The translations under genes were made by a program, and so were the position numbers. Source: Gonium pectorale (Eukaryota; Chlorophyta; Chlorophyceae; Chlamydomonadales; Volvocaceae). Taken from it: 64,000 nucleotides of DNA. Shown here in pieces: positions 23,601-34,675 of the stretch. The notes beneath the pieces are model-generated. The model saw only the letters and a list, made by a program, of their open reading frames with translations. It was not told the origin of the DNA and searched no databases. Numbering within the stretch: the first letter of the stretch is position 1; each line of letters opens with the position of its first letter. The DNA lies in the NCBI GenBank assembly GCA_001584585.1, contig LSYV01000072.1, positions 340,674 through 404,673 on the forward strand, given 5' to 3'.

Positions 23601-25793
23601 TGCCCCGTCAGCTCGTCGCGACTCGGGAGCCCTCTGCATGAGCGCAGATGGGGCACTAGGCCGCGGCCTCCTAGCGTACGCCCTGGAGTGTGCGAACCAA
23701 AACAAAAGATTGGCGACAGCACCTTCTTGCCGCCCCGTGCTCCCGCCGTCCTTAGCTGCGCCCACCTTACCGCCGCCCCTCGCCGCCGCCCTCACCTCCC
23801 CGGCAGAGGACGACGACGACATGGTGCGAATGTGCCTAACGCAGCAGGCCCACATGCGCATCGTGGCGGCGGCAGCAGCGGCCGCGGCGGCAGCGCAGCA
23901 GCAGCATAACGCCCACCACCACCATCACGGCCACCACCACCATGGCCATCACCACCACCACCACAGCCACCACAACAGCAACAGCGACGGCACCCCCGGC
24001 GGCGCCATCGCCACCACGCCCATCGCCTTCCAACGCACCCCGGCGCACGCTCGCGACGACAGCGGCGGCGGCGGCAGCGACGGCCCGCTCTCGCCCTCTC
24101 CGTCGCTGTCGCCCTCCCACTTGGACGCCCACCAGCTGGCGATGCTGATGGGCTCCAGCCTCTCGGCATCGTACATCCGCCCCGCCTCCCTGGCGGCGCG
24201 CGCTGTACGGCACAGCGTGGCGAAGAAGAGCGGCGGCCTGGGCGATGCATTGGCGGAGGCGGCCGCCGTCGCGGCCGCGGCCGCGGCGGTGGGCAGCGCC
24301 GCCGCCGGAGGAGGCGCCGGAGGCGCCGGGGGCGCCGGGGGCAACGGCACGGGCAGCGAGCCGGGGTTGATCGAACACGATTTCCTGGACGTTGAGAACC
24401 TGCTGGAGTCGTACGCGATTATAGTGGACACGACCTACCAGACGCTCATGTCCATAGGTGGGTTGCGGTGAGGGTGGACCGCACTGTGGGATCCGGAAAC
24501 GCACCGTGTGCGCGTTTGGGTTTGCGACAGGAGGCGCTGCCGAGGCAGTGCCAGGCGTGAGGGGCGGGGCGGCCTTTGGGTACCGAAGGTCCCTCCAACC
24601 TTGGCAGTGGCAGCCATTTCGTGCCTCATCCCAAAGATTCTCCAAGAAGCCCGCTGCTGTCGAGGGTCCGCTCCGACTAGGCTTTGAATCGGTCCGGTCT
24701 GACTGGATGCCGTATGGCGTCGACTGACCAAGCTGCCGGGTGCTTAGGTCTCCCGTACATCCATACCATCGCGCCGTACCATCGCGCTGAAACCCCTGCG
24801 GCCATTATCCGTTGTTCGCTGGCACGGCGCCCTCGCAGGGGAGTACATCGACGACACGGAGGACCTCATCAACATCCAGCTCGACTTCAGCCGCAACAAG
24901 CTCATCCGCTTCGACATCCTGCTCACCTCGGGGTCCTTCGCGCTGGCGTTCTTTAACATTGTGGGTAAAGTCTTATCATGGACGGCAGGGTGTATGAGTG
25001 GAAGCTGCCAGCGACACACGTTGGTACCGGCGCGCGTCCCTACCAAGGCGTGGCGTCAGCCCCAGGCGTGGCGTCGGGGCAGCGCGGCGCGCCTGTGGCC
25101 CCCATGTGGTGTGGGCCCCCGCGTGGTGCCTCGCGCAATCGCTCGCCTCCCACGCGGCCTCGTGCCCCTTGGCCCCTACCCGCGTCCTTTACAGCGCATG
25201 AGTCCGTTCATTGCCAACACTGCCCTACCCCTCCTGCCCGCCGCGGCGCGCGGCCTCGCTCAGGTGACCGGCATCATGGGCGAGAACCTGGTCCTGCCGG
25301 AGGCCATCACCCAGGTGGGGTTGGGGGTGGGGATGGGCAGCGGGATGGGGGCTTTCTTGTGCAGCCTGCATCGACGAGCGGGATGGGCGCCGGGAGCGCT
25401 CGGAAGCTCGTGTGGATATTTTTCTGAGCCGGCGATTTGAGTACCGAGGAGAGCAGCCGGAGGTAACCCTGCCCAGAGGAGCGAGTAGGTGGGGCAGGCG
25501 GAGAACCACGGTAACAGGGCGGGATCATGGTTCATTCCTTGTCGGCTTGGTGCGGCCATGAAGGGCGTACTGGTATGCTACGGCCCCTGGGTGTTTACTG
25601 AATGGAGTGACTGTGTAGGCGCCACCCGGGGCTGCCGGCATCCCAAGCGCACCACCTCGCGGCCGCCTCCTCGCTGCCCCGCCTGCCGCAGGACCTGTGG
25701 GGATTCGGCCTGGTGAACGGCGGCACGCTGGCTTTTTGCCTGGCCACGTTCATCTCTTTGGTCGTTGTCTTCAAGTGGCAGAAGATCATATGA
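20681..25793 (+). CDS. MRS2: MRS2/CorA-family magnesium channel with His-rich insert and GEN instead of GMN
   Basis: Predicted exons: 20681-20907, 21165-21240, 21489-21632, 22055-22676, 23155-23335, 23807-24457, 24839-24960, 25264-25314, 25692-25793; about 724 residues. MRS2 landmarks: IKWLVLRASGERQLFTLDK, the helical stalk (FEMRVLETALSE, REVDSLQLSCQPALEALM, TQHARLVTRVTAAREALERL), EDDDDM, then VENLLESYAIIVDTTYQTL, DLINIQLDFSRNKLIRFDIL, membrane helix 1, GIMGEN and membrane helix 2 ending VVVFKWQKII. The pore signature of this family is normally GMN. The long fourth and sixth exons carry Ala/Gly/Pro-rich inserts and a His cluster. Exon 4 does not keep frame: the Gly-rich part around 22540-22590 needs one base fewer, so there is a frameshift (true or assembly) or an unseen mini-intron. 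Whether it sits in mitochondrial, plastid or another membrane cannot be told. Confidence 0.85.
21655..21810 (+). repeat. Alternating purine-pyrimidine tract
   Basis: Intron 3 of the channel gene holds long stretches of GT/CA/CG/TA alternation, for example around 21720-21760 and 21775-21800. Such DNA is prone to a Z-form or cruciform structure. Confidence 0.6.
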
Positions 25794-28700
25794 TCAGCCA
25801 GGGGATTCCTAGCAGACTGAGCCGGTGGGCTGCGACACGAGGGCAGAGCGGATGCGCCGCGGGCGGCGAGGATGGGTGGGCGGGCGGCGGGCAGAGAGAG
25901 CAGGGGAGGCCTAGAGCGCGGTGTGGGCAGCGAGGGCGGAGATTGCGGCCTTCCTGGCCGCATGGGCTGTGGCCATGCGCCAGGGCAGGGCAGGGGTCCG
26001 GTTGCAGCGAGCGCGGCCTGGGAGTTGCCTTTGCACTGGGCCTGGCGCTCGCCGAGGCGGCGGGGCCTCAGGATGCAGGCACAGGGCGGGCGCTTGCGGG
26101 CCCATCGTCTCTACGCGCGTCGGCTCAGCGCATGTGGCCTGCTGCGGCTCGTACGGGCCGCACGATAGGTGCGCGGGGCCTTTCAATACTGACTCGACTG
26201 GACGGCTCCGAACTGACAGCAGGGGCGCCTTTTTGCTTGTGGCGGCGCGCGCTGGGGCGGGGTCGGGGGTCTCTTCCCTGCCCGGTAGCGGCACGGGCTC
26301 TAAATCCGGCCCCCAGGTATGCCCTGGAGATGGGCGACGTGTATGGCGCTGTGCCCGGGGCCTGCATGGGGCCGGGACAGGTAGTGCGTCAGGGTACATT
26401 CGCCCGCACACACACACACACATACGTCGTCGTTTGCGTCGTTCCATTTCAACACACACATGCACACACATACGTCCACTATGCCACACGCGGAGGACGG
26501 GCGCGCCGGGGGGTGGAGACCCTCGAACTGGGGGTGCCCCTCGAGGAGCAGAGCGGCAGGGGACACGTGCATTCATCCCTGGACGGGGCCGGGCAACCGT
26601 GGACTATTGTGTCGGACAGATGCAATCTTGTGCTCTAGATGGCCGCCCCGGAACCCCGCCCAAGGCAACCGGCCCATCTGCACTTGCACCGCTGCCCGGT
26701 GATAACGGGACGGGGAATGAGAGGAAGATTTAGAAGCGCGGCGACCGAGGATCAATGCTTCGCTTTTTACGATGTACTGCATGCATGGAGAAATGGGAGA
26801 TTAGGTGAGCTGGTAAGGCGGGTTGAGCGTATGTGTGCCTAGTCACCTCAACGTGTGTTGGACTTGAAACGCAAGAGAGTTTGTGAAATGGTGCACGGCG
26901 CTCGTCGCCGGGTGTAGTGGCCAAGGGTGGCTGTGCGTGGCAGGTCATGGAAGGATTGGGATTCCGCATGAGCCGGGCGAATCGGGTTTTCGCGCCCTGC
27001 ATAAAGGGGCATGAACGGGTGTGCCCAGTCGCAGTGAAAAGCAGTGTGACGCGTGGTGCTGGGCGTAGCGCCTCCCCATCCACCACGCCTTCCCTCAATA
27101 ACGACGGCGCCTCGTGGTGTCGTGTGCGATGCACGCATGGGACTCGTGCGGGTGGCCGGATGCGCGTGTCGTGGCCTGGTCTCTAGGAGCATCATCGGCG
27201 TGAGACCGGGGTTCATCGTAGTAGCATTGAAGAAAGGTCAGTACACTTAGCTTTCGGTCTGGGTGGTGGGAAGGGTATCGGTATGGCAACGGGGCCAAGC
27301 GTTCAAAGGCTGGCGTGGAGTCGGCCCTACAACTTTTGTCGCCGGCCATTGGGCTGCGGTTGTTGGCTGGTTACGGCCAGTGCGTGTACGATCATGTAAG
27401 GCTTGCAGCTTGAAACGCTGCTGTGCGGATCGCGCTAGCTCCAGGGGCTCGCAGATCCCTGCGGCGCAATTATCCTGGGGGCTGGTCATGGGCACGCATG
27501 TCAGGGGCCGAGGGCTGCCCTTGCGGTGCATCGACCGCAATTGGGCATCATCAAGTCCAATTCGCCCAACGCGACCAGACGCTGGCCGCGGCGCCAGCCA
27601 AAGCTGCCGCACCTCAGAGCGGCTTCATCTAGGGACGCATCAGCGCAACCCCGATCGAGTGGTATGTCGCTGGGTATCGTATCGCTCGCCCCGCCTAGGC
27701 TCGCGCTCCGCCTTTGTGCACGAGGTGCGGTTGCCTGCCAAACGCCGACGGGCAATCAACCCCACGATCGTACAGGGTTGCATACGGTAAAGCATGTACG
27801 GCGGGGTTGTTTGACGGCGCAAGCCACTGTCGGAGTGTACCAGCCCCATGCCGGCGGAGCACCTTGACTAGCAGCTGCGGCCCCCGTCAAACAGGCCTAT
27901 ACAGGTTCTGTTTACGTGTGCACATCCTGTCCAACACCGAGGGACGTCAACCTCGTCCGTCGTGTGCCCCAGTGCATAAGGCGCCAGCCTCCGGCCAGCT
28001 ATGTTGGGGTGCAATGCGTAGATGTGCGCTGGAGGGGCCACCAAGATCATGGCCAGCAACCCAACGCTGTGCTGCAGCTTCATCCCCACCCATACCCAGG
28101 GTCCCACTCGTCGCTTCGTTCCACCGGAGACATTTCGAGGCTGGATTTGGAGCCCAGGGTGTCCGCCCGGCGCCCTGCTGCCAAGCGAACTCGGATGGAT
28201 GACTTGCTCCTGGGTGCGCAGGCTGGCAGCGCTGCTTAACAAGGGTGAGCGAAGGCTGTCTGTGGCATGCGGCCCTTTGCGGCGTAAGCGAACCTGGGGA
28301 CATTGCAGGCTCTGGCACACAGACTGGCAGCTTGCTCCATGACATGTCCGCCTCCGGAAAACCTAACGAGGGCGCACCCGAGCAACCAACCCGCGTTCGA
28401 CATACCATCCTCATGGGCAACACCCGAATCCCCACAATGCCAGCCCCCAGGAAACCCCGTCGACAGTACCCATCCGAACGCTCCCACTCCCACTCTCACA
28501 CACTGCGTGCCTCACAGCACACGCCCGCAAGCAAACAGCTGGCCAAATACTGCTGCACCAGGCACCTCTGCGCCCGGCGGGGCCTCTAGTAGGCGTAGCC
28601 ACTTTGGCGACTGACATGACGTTCGATGATGGGACAAGAGCTACACCGCCAGTCCGGCCGCACCAAAAACATGCGGCCCCCAAAAGACACGCGCGGCGAC

Positions 28701-29239
28701 ACCGTATCGGAAAAGCAGTACGTTGGCGCTCGCTCAGCATGCAGAAGAAGGTGCGCACGAAGACTCCGCTCGCTCACTGAATCGACGGTAGGCCCGTCGG
28801 GCTATAAACTCGCAAGCATGGACCGTTCCTTGGCGCCCACGCCAGGCGCCATGTACGCACAACGGGCAGGCATGCGCGGTGTGAGAAAGTGGGGCACCTG
28901 TATACCTGCAGTGCCACGGCCCCCTTCGCAACCCGCCTCAGCGGCGACTGGCAGGCAGCTGCGCTGTGCGACAGCGAGGCATCAACCGTCTGCACATCTC
29001 GCCTCCCAAACTCCCAGGCCACGGCAGAAGGCCCCTTTGCGACACGTCTCCGCGGCAACGACATCAAGCACGAAGACTCGCAGCATGCCCACCTTTACCG
29101 CACTGCTCTGAGACTCACACTGTGAAACCGCAGGGAGGGGCCCCAGCGCCACCGCCGGCACAACGCAGTGGTTGCGGTGCTGCCGGTGGCACAACGCAGT
29201 GGCTGCGGTGCTGCTGGTCATCCCCGGTCGCTCGCTCGC
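25794..29239. other. 3.4-kb stretch without a recognisable gene
   Basis: The largest gene-poor interval upstream of the gap. It contains a CA microsatellite at about 26408-26470 and a two-copy 31-bp tandem repeat at 29157-29216. ORFs up to about 310 codons (for example 25697-26638) show no domain, no conserved block and strong compositional bias. The ends are presumably the 3' untranslated regions of the channel gene and of the P58IPK gene. Confidence 0.4.
29157..29216 (+). repeat. Two-copy 31-bp tandem repeat
   Basis: The unit containing CAACGCAGTGG followed by TTGCGGTGCTG starts at 29161 and again at 29192, with one or two differences. It lies just downstream of the P58IPK stop codon, so in its 3' untranslated region. 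Confidence 0.75.
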
Positions 29240-32200
29240 TTAGCCAAAGTGGAAGGTGTAGTGCATGTTCCCCTGGCGGAAGAACTGCTGCTGCTGCTGT
29301 TGCTGCTGCCGCTGCTCGTGCTCCTCCAGGTCCTCTCCCGCGTCGTACAGCCGCCGCTTGGTCTCGTCGGTCAGCACCTCGTACGCCTCCGCCACCTCGC
29401 GGAACTGCGCCTCCGCCGCCGCGCGCTCGTCCGCAGACACCTGGGGTTTACACGGCCCACCCGGGGATGCGCCGAAGAGATTGATATCCGGAATCGCCGA
29501 CGCCAAAAAGGCACTCGACGGGCTGCCTTTGCTGCCCCAACTGCGCACAAAGGCTGCTTCACACGGCCGCGAACGGATCCAACACTTGGGGAGCGGCAGG
29601 TTATTTCTTTACCCCAACTAGCGAGTACGCGTGACCGTGTGGAGAACCTGACTGCCCGCATTCCCAGTCGTCCCGCACCTTGTCTGGGTGGTACTTCTTG
29701 GCCAGCTCGCGGTACGCCCGCTTGATCTCCCGGTCGCCAGCCGACTTGTCCAGACCCTGCAGCACAACGGCACGGCCAGCTGAGGTGAACATGATGGCAA
29801 GAGGGCGGACGGGGCGCGAGGCGGTAGTGGTATCGCCACCGCCGGCATCACCGACATGCAGCCGTGTGGGTGCATGATCTCGGTTGGCTTTGCATGTTTT
29901 GGTAAAAGACAGGCCCCAGAAGGCGCCGGACCATTGTGCTAATACCTCGGATGAAAGTGATGGACGCGGAGTGCAGCCACCCGGCAGACGGCCGTTTATG
30001 AGTTTGGGACTAAGCAGACGTACTCGTCTCACGGCACCCCTCCCATGTTTTGAGCATGGCTCCACAGTCACATCAGAGGGCTGCCATCGGCCTCGGCCGT
30101 CGACCGCGCAGGTGCATTGTACCAATGCCAGGTCAACAGGGTGGCATGGGAACACGGCGGCGTCAATCCCCACGCCTCGATCCCCGGCCCCACTCACCAG
30201 GATCTTGTAGTAGTCCTTTCGCTTGGACACCTTCAGCTGCCGCTCCGCTTCGCGGGCAAGCTGCACAGGTTGGTGGATGAAAGAGGAGACCGTGGATTCA
30301 ACGCCTACCACGCCCAATCTCAGATGCTCGCCCTCCACATGCCGAAAGCTCACACTGCAACTCCCCACACTGTCCAGACCCCCTCCCACAAGGAGCCGCC
30401 CGTACACCAACCCGTACCACCCATCTCCCGCCCACCTACTTTCCCCAAGCGTCCCCACGCGCCGTGCCCACCCTCCCCCTTACATCGCCCAGCGCGCCGC
30501 CCGCCCGCCCGCCCGCCCAGGCCCCTCCCTCCCCGCCGGCAGCACACACCTCGTGGAACTCCCCGTCGTGCTGGTGCTGGTGCAGGTACTCGCGCGCCTT
30601 GACCTGCGCCTCGTCGAAGCGGCCAGCCTGCAGCAGCGTGCGCACCAGCAGCAGCTTGGCCTCGCGGTGCTCCGGCGCCAGCACCAGCACGTTGGCGCAG
30701 TCGCTCACGGCCGTGTCGTGGCGGCCCAGCGCGGCGCGCGCGCGGCACAAGCCGAACCAGAGGCCGTCGTTGCCGCGGCGGTGGTCGCGGTCGACCTGTG
30801 GGCGAGCGGGGATGATGTGGTAGGTGGGGGTGGCGGTGTGGGCCGCGAACAAAGAAGACGGGAATGCGCTGCAATAGGGCATACGTGCATACACTGGGAC
30901 TTGCGTGCATTCCAAGCCCTCGGCGTGCACTGGCCGCGTCGAACGTGAGGGCCCCAGGCGGCGCAGGTGCCGTTACGCGCGGAGCAACGGGCATGCTGCA
31001 GCCGACACGCTGCTGTCCCACGAGGCACAGCCTGGCCCTCTTGAGGTCATGTGTTCACAAGTGCCAGCACCCTGAAACCCGGCCCCCAGCACCAAGCAGG
31101 GCGCCACCAACCCACATGCAGGGCCTCAATGAAGTTGGTCTCCGCCTCGGCCCAGTCCTGAGCCTCCAGCGCGCGCTCAGCCCGGGAACGCTTCCGGTCG
31201 TACTCCTTGACCTGCGAAGGCGGGCTTCACGGTGGGCGCGTGGGAAACGAGAGGCCCACAAACAAGGACCGAGCTCACCGACTGGTACCGTGTTTCACCA
31301 AGTCCCAGACCCCAACTCGAGTATTTAACCAGACCCGGCGGCGCCATTGGGGATCCAACCACACCTTGTTGAAGAACTTCCTCGCCTCGCCGTGGTCAGG
31401 ATCGTACTTGAGCGCCTCGCCAAAGTGGCGTTTGGCCATGTCGTGGTCCGCCTGCAGCCACCGTCGGTGCGCAACAGGCGTCGACAGAGGCAACGGCGGC
31501 GGCGTCCCGCGTGAACGCGACGCATGTTGACGTACGGGGTGACCGGTGCACCTGAGCCCTCAAGGAAACCGCGTGGCTTCCCAACCGACGCCGCAGTCAG
31601 CGGACATCGCAGCCGACTCAACGGCCCCGGCTCCATACACCCCCTCTGTTCCCTCGCTCCGTCGCACTGGTCGAGGATCACAACATGACTCTTTCGCCAG
31701 CCGAGAGCCGGCCCCGTCTCACCGTGTAGAAGTACGCCCGGCCGCGCAGCACCAGAGCCTCCAGCTGCCGGTCATCCGCCTTGACGATGCGCCCCGTGAT
31801 AGCAATCACCTGCAAGAGGCGTTTCCCAAGCGGGAATCAGCACCACAGACGGGCTACAGCGCCTGGGAAGCGGATATGAATGCGCAACCATGTGCGGGGT
31901 GCGTGTCTCCGAGCATCCGGCGAGCGGCAACTCGTCTCAACCCCTCTCTGGGGAGCCTGTAACCGGTATCTGTAATCTGTAGAGCGGTGGCCTACGTCGG
32001 GCGCTGGCAGCGGCCCATCACGGCTCTCACCTGCTCGTACTGCGTCGCCGCGAATTGCACCTTGGCCTCCAGGAGCTGGGCCTGCAGGACGGGGCGGACG
32101 GACGGAGCGCATCCAGCCAGTCAGGGCGCCGAGCTCCCAGCATCCAGCCTTCCGCCTTTCCGGGCCGCTTGTGGCCTTACAGAGCAGGGCCATCCCCGCA

Positions 32201-34345
32201 GGGAAGCACTGCCAGAAAGGGCAGCGGCGCACTCACTTGCACTCGCGGCGACCAGCTGCCACACGCGTTTGGTCACAGTTTGGTCACAGTTTGCCAGCCA
32301 ACTCCCGACGGAGGGCGCTCATTGATCATTGCGCTCCCCTACCGCACCAAGGACGGCTAGCCAGCACTCCAATAGCGCCGGCTATCGCCTACACACCGCC
32401 CACGTTCCACGGGCCGCATGGGCCGAGCGTGCCGTACAAGCGCGGGAAGCTCGTACCTTGAGGCAGTCGGGGGACTCCTCGTACAGTGCGTCCAGCGAGG
32501 GCTGCACCTGCTCCGCGCGCCGCATGGAGGCGCCGATGTCCGTGTCGCCGGCCGCGTGCGCCGCCAGCGCCTCCTCCGCGGCCGCCTCCAGCACCTGCAG
32601 CCTCATGCGCGCGGCCTGCACCCGCTTGAGCTGCGCAGCGCGGCGGCGGGAAGGCGATGAGGGAGGGGATGAGGGATTGTTCAGGAGCAAACCCTGCAGA
32701 GCGTCAAACACGGCGTTTAGCAGGCGAGGGCCTGACGGCAAGCGTGTGGGGGCGTGGATGGGAGGAGGCCTATTACCAGGAATGTCCAGGACCTTCAGCA
32801 TCACTAAGCGCGCGGTCCCAGTGGTGTTAGCGGGACCGGGTGTCGAGCAGCGCGCCCGTGCTTGAGCGCTCGCGTATGAGGCTGGCTCCGTATCCCAGCG
32901 GTCGCACCACATCAACGGATGACGATTTGGGACTATCCCTCGTGGGTCCCTCCGTGGATGCCGTCTGCCCCAGAGTTGGAACCGGATAGAAGCGTGTGGA
33001 TTTAGAGCAAAGCCCCTATGGCTCCGTCCCCCGCAACGAGGACCAAACACGCTGAACGCTCTTGAACCGGCCCACCGCAGCGGTTCCAGTCTCCCGGCGC
33101 CCGCCCGCCCACCTCTTGATCCGCCACCTTCTGCCCGGGTTTCAGCTCCAGCACGCGCGCGAAGTCCTGCTCCGCGGCATCATAGCTGCGAACGCGAGGG
33201 AGCACATGATGGATAGGAAACCCAGAGCTGAGGCGACGGGTTTGGTGCTGAACCATAGAGGAGCAAGCAACAAAGGTCGAGCACACGAGCCTCCTGCACT
33301 GCCGGTTCTGCGATCTGGAGGTCCACTAGACCAGCTCAGCCCAGCCTTCCAGCCCAGCCCAGCGAATCAGTGTGAAGTACGACGTGCATTCCCATTGTGT
33401 CAGGCTCAGGGTCGATGGGCTGCCGGCGAGGTTGTCTGTTCCTTGCTTCCTGCTTAGGACTGCCTAAAAGGTACTAACTTGGGACGCGCTGCATAACATA
33501 CATTACAAGATGGCAACTCTGTCGGCTGTAGCGGGCCGGGACGCCTGCTTACTTGCACATTTGCCGCTGCAGCTTGCCACGGTTCAGGTAGCCCTGTGTG
33601 GCGGAGCGCGGGAAAGTAGGGAGGGCAAGCAAGCCGCAGAAGCAGGCCACACGCCGTGAGCGCACAGCACAGCAAATAGCAGGTGCGTCGCCCTGCCATT
33701 CACCGGTGCATCTGCGTGCACTGACGTTGGGACCCAGCCCTGGAGCTCAATCAAGGCACCCGCAACAGCAGTTTCGCCACCGACGCCCCCGTTTGGCGAT
33801 CGACCCCACGCTTGCCTGCACAAAGCTGCTGTCAAGCTCCACAGCCTTATTGAGGTCTCGCAGCGCCTGCGACAGGCTCTTGAGGCTCAGGTACGCCGCG
33901 GCGCGCTTCGTGTACAGGAGCGGCACGGTGGACTGCTGGTCTGCAGGCAGCAGGGCACGAGGCGGTATGCTTGCATCCTTGCGACTCCATAGCTGAACTC
34001 AGCAGGGGCCACATAACCTGCACGCTGGGGCACTGCTCCCGCCCCGCCCGCGCACCTAAGGCTGCCGTGTAGTGTCGGACCGCGCTGCTGAACTCCGAGT
34101 TTGCGAACGCCGTGTCGCCCATCTTTAGCAGCTGCGAGACGTCCGCAAGGCACGCCAGCGGCTCTGCAAGGGGCACGGGGCCAGATGCGTCCGCGCTCGG
34201 TCGTTAGCTAGGGGACACCTCACCCGTAATGCCCGCCCGCACCCAAGTTGCCCCAATTGGCCCTACCTAAGAGCAGCCCGGTAAAAAATGTCAGGAGCGC
34301 TGCAGTATGGCCGCGCTGACGCCTGGAGCACGCAGCGCGAGCCAT
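29240..34345 (-). CDS. DNAJC3: P58IPK/DNAJC3-type ER-lumenal co-chaperone (TPR + J domain)
   Basis: Predicted exons (minus): 34345-34267, 34163-34056, 33940-33822, 33593-33553, 33185-33113, 32630-32457, 32081-32031, 31809-31723, 31451-31365, 31211-31116, 30795-30550, 30260-30198, 29756-29679, 29440-29240; 500 residues, close to the roughly 504 of animal P58IPK. A signal peptide (basic start, then HTAALLTFFTGLLL) is followed by tetratricopeptide repeats, for example LLKMGDTAFANSEFSSAVRH, LLYTKRAAAYLSLKS, YDAAEQDFARVLELKP and HFGEALKYDPDHGEARKFF. Then come KRKDYYKIL and a J domain with the HPD motif at 431-433, which stimulates BiP-type Hsp70. The C-terminus ends in MHYTFHFG, like the FKFHF end of the animal protein, after an eight-Gln run. 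Known role of the family: binding unfolded proteins and handing them to BiP in the ER. No KDEL is present, as in animal P58IPK. Confidence 0.9.
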
Positions 34346-34675
34346 CTTGGCTCACGGACGCTGGGCCGTCGGACGACCAAAGGTACAGATGCGAGGATAG
34401 CAGGCTGAAGGATGGATCGGATGTACTCCCAAACCGAAGCAACACGGACGCGGACCGTACGGATTTAGCAACGACTAAACGGACGAAGTGTGCAGAAGCG
34501 CGGAACTTTACGCCTGGGTCTTCCAAAGCAGTAAGCCACCAGTTGAGGACGGCTACGCACACGCTGATCACTTGGGTGCGACGGGCAAGCTGTTCTTGTG
34601 ACTCTGCTTAGCGTGACCTGACACTTTGCTTTTCGATGGTGCGGATCACTTAACTTCTGTGCAAATCTTGCTAAA
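34346..34675. promoter_or_regulatory. Shared upstream region of P58IPK and GLG1 genes
   Basis: 330 bp separate the two divergent start codons, so both promoters and 5' untranslated regions lie here. I find no canonical ER-stress element (CCAAT-N9-CCACG) by eye. It is less GC-rich than its flanks. Confidence 0.45.

Noticed and set aside
25697..26638. 313-codon + strand ORF after the channel gene
   Set aside because: It overlaps the last channel exon in another frame, and has no domain and a biased composition.
28889..29125. 78-codon ORF with two similar PFATRL-containing segments
   Set aside because: The internal similarity is interesting, but there is no start context, splice partner or known motif; it is too weak to call a gene.
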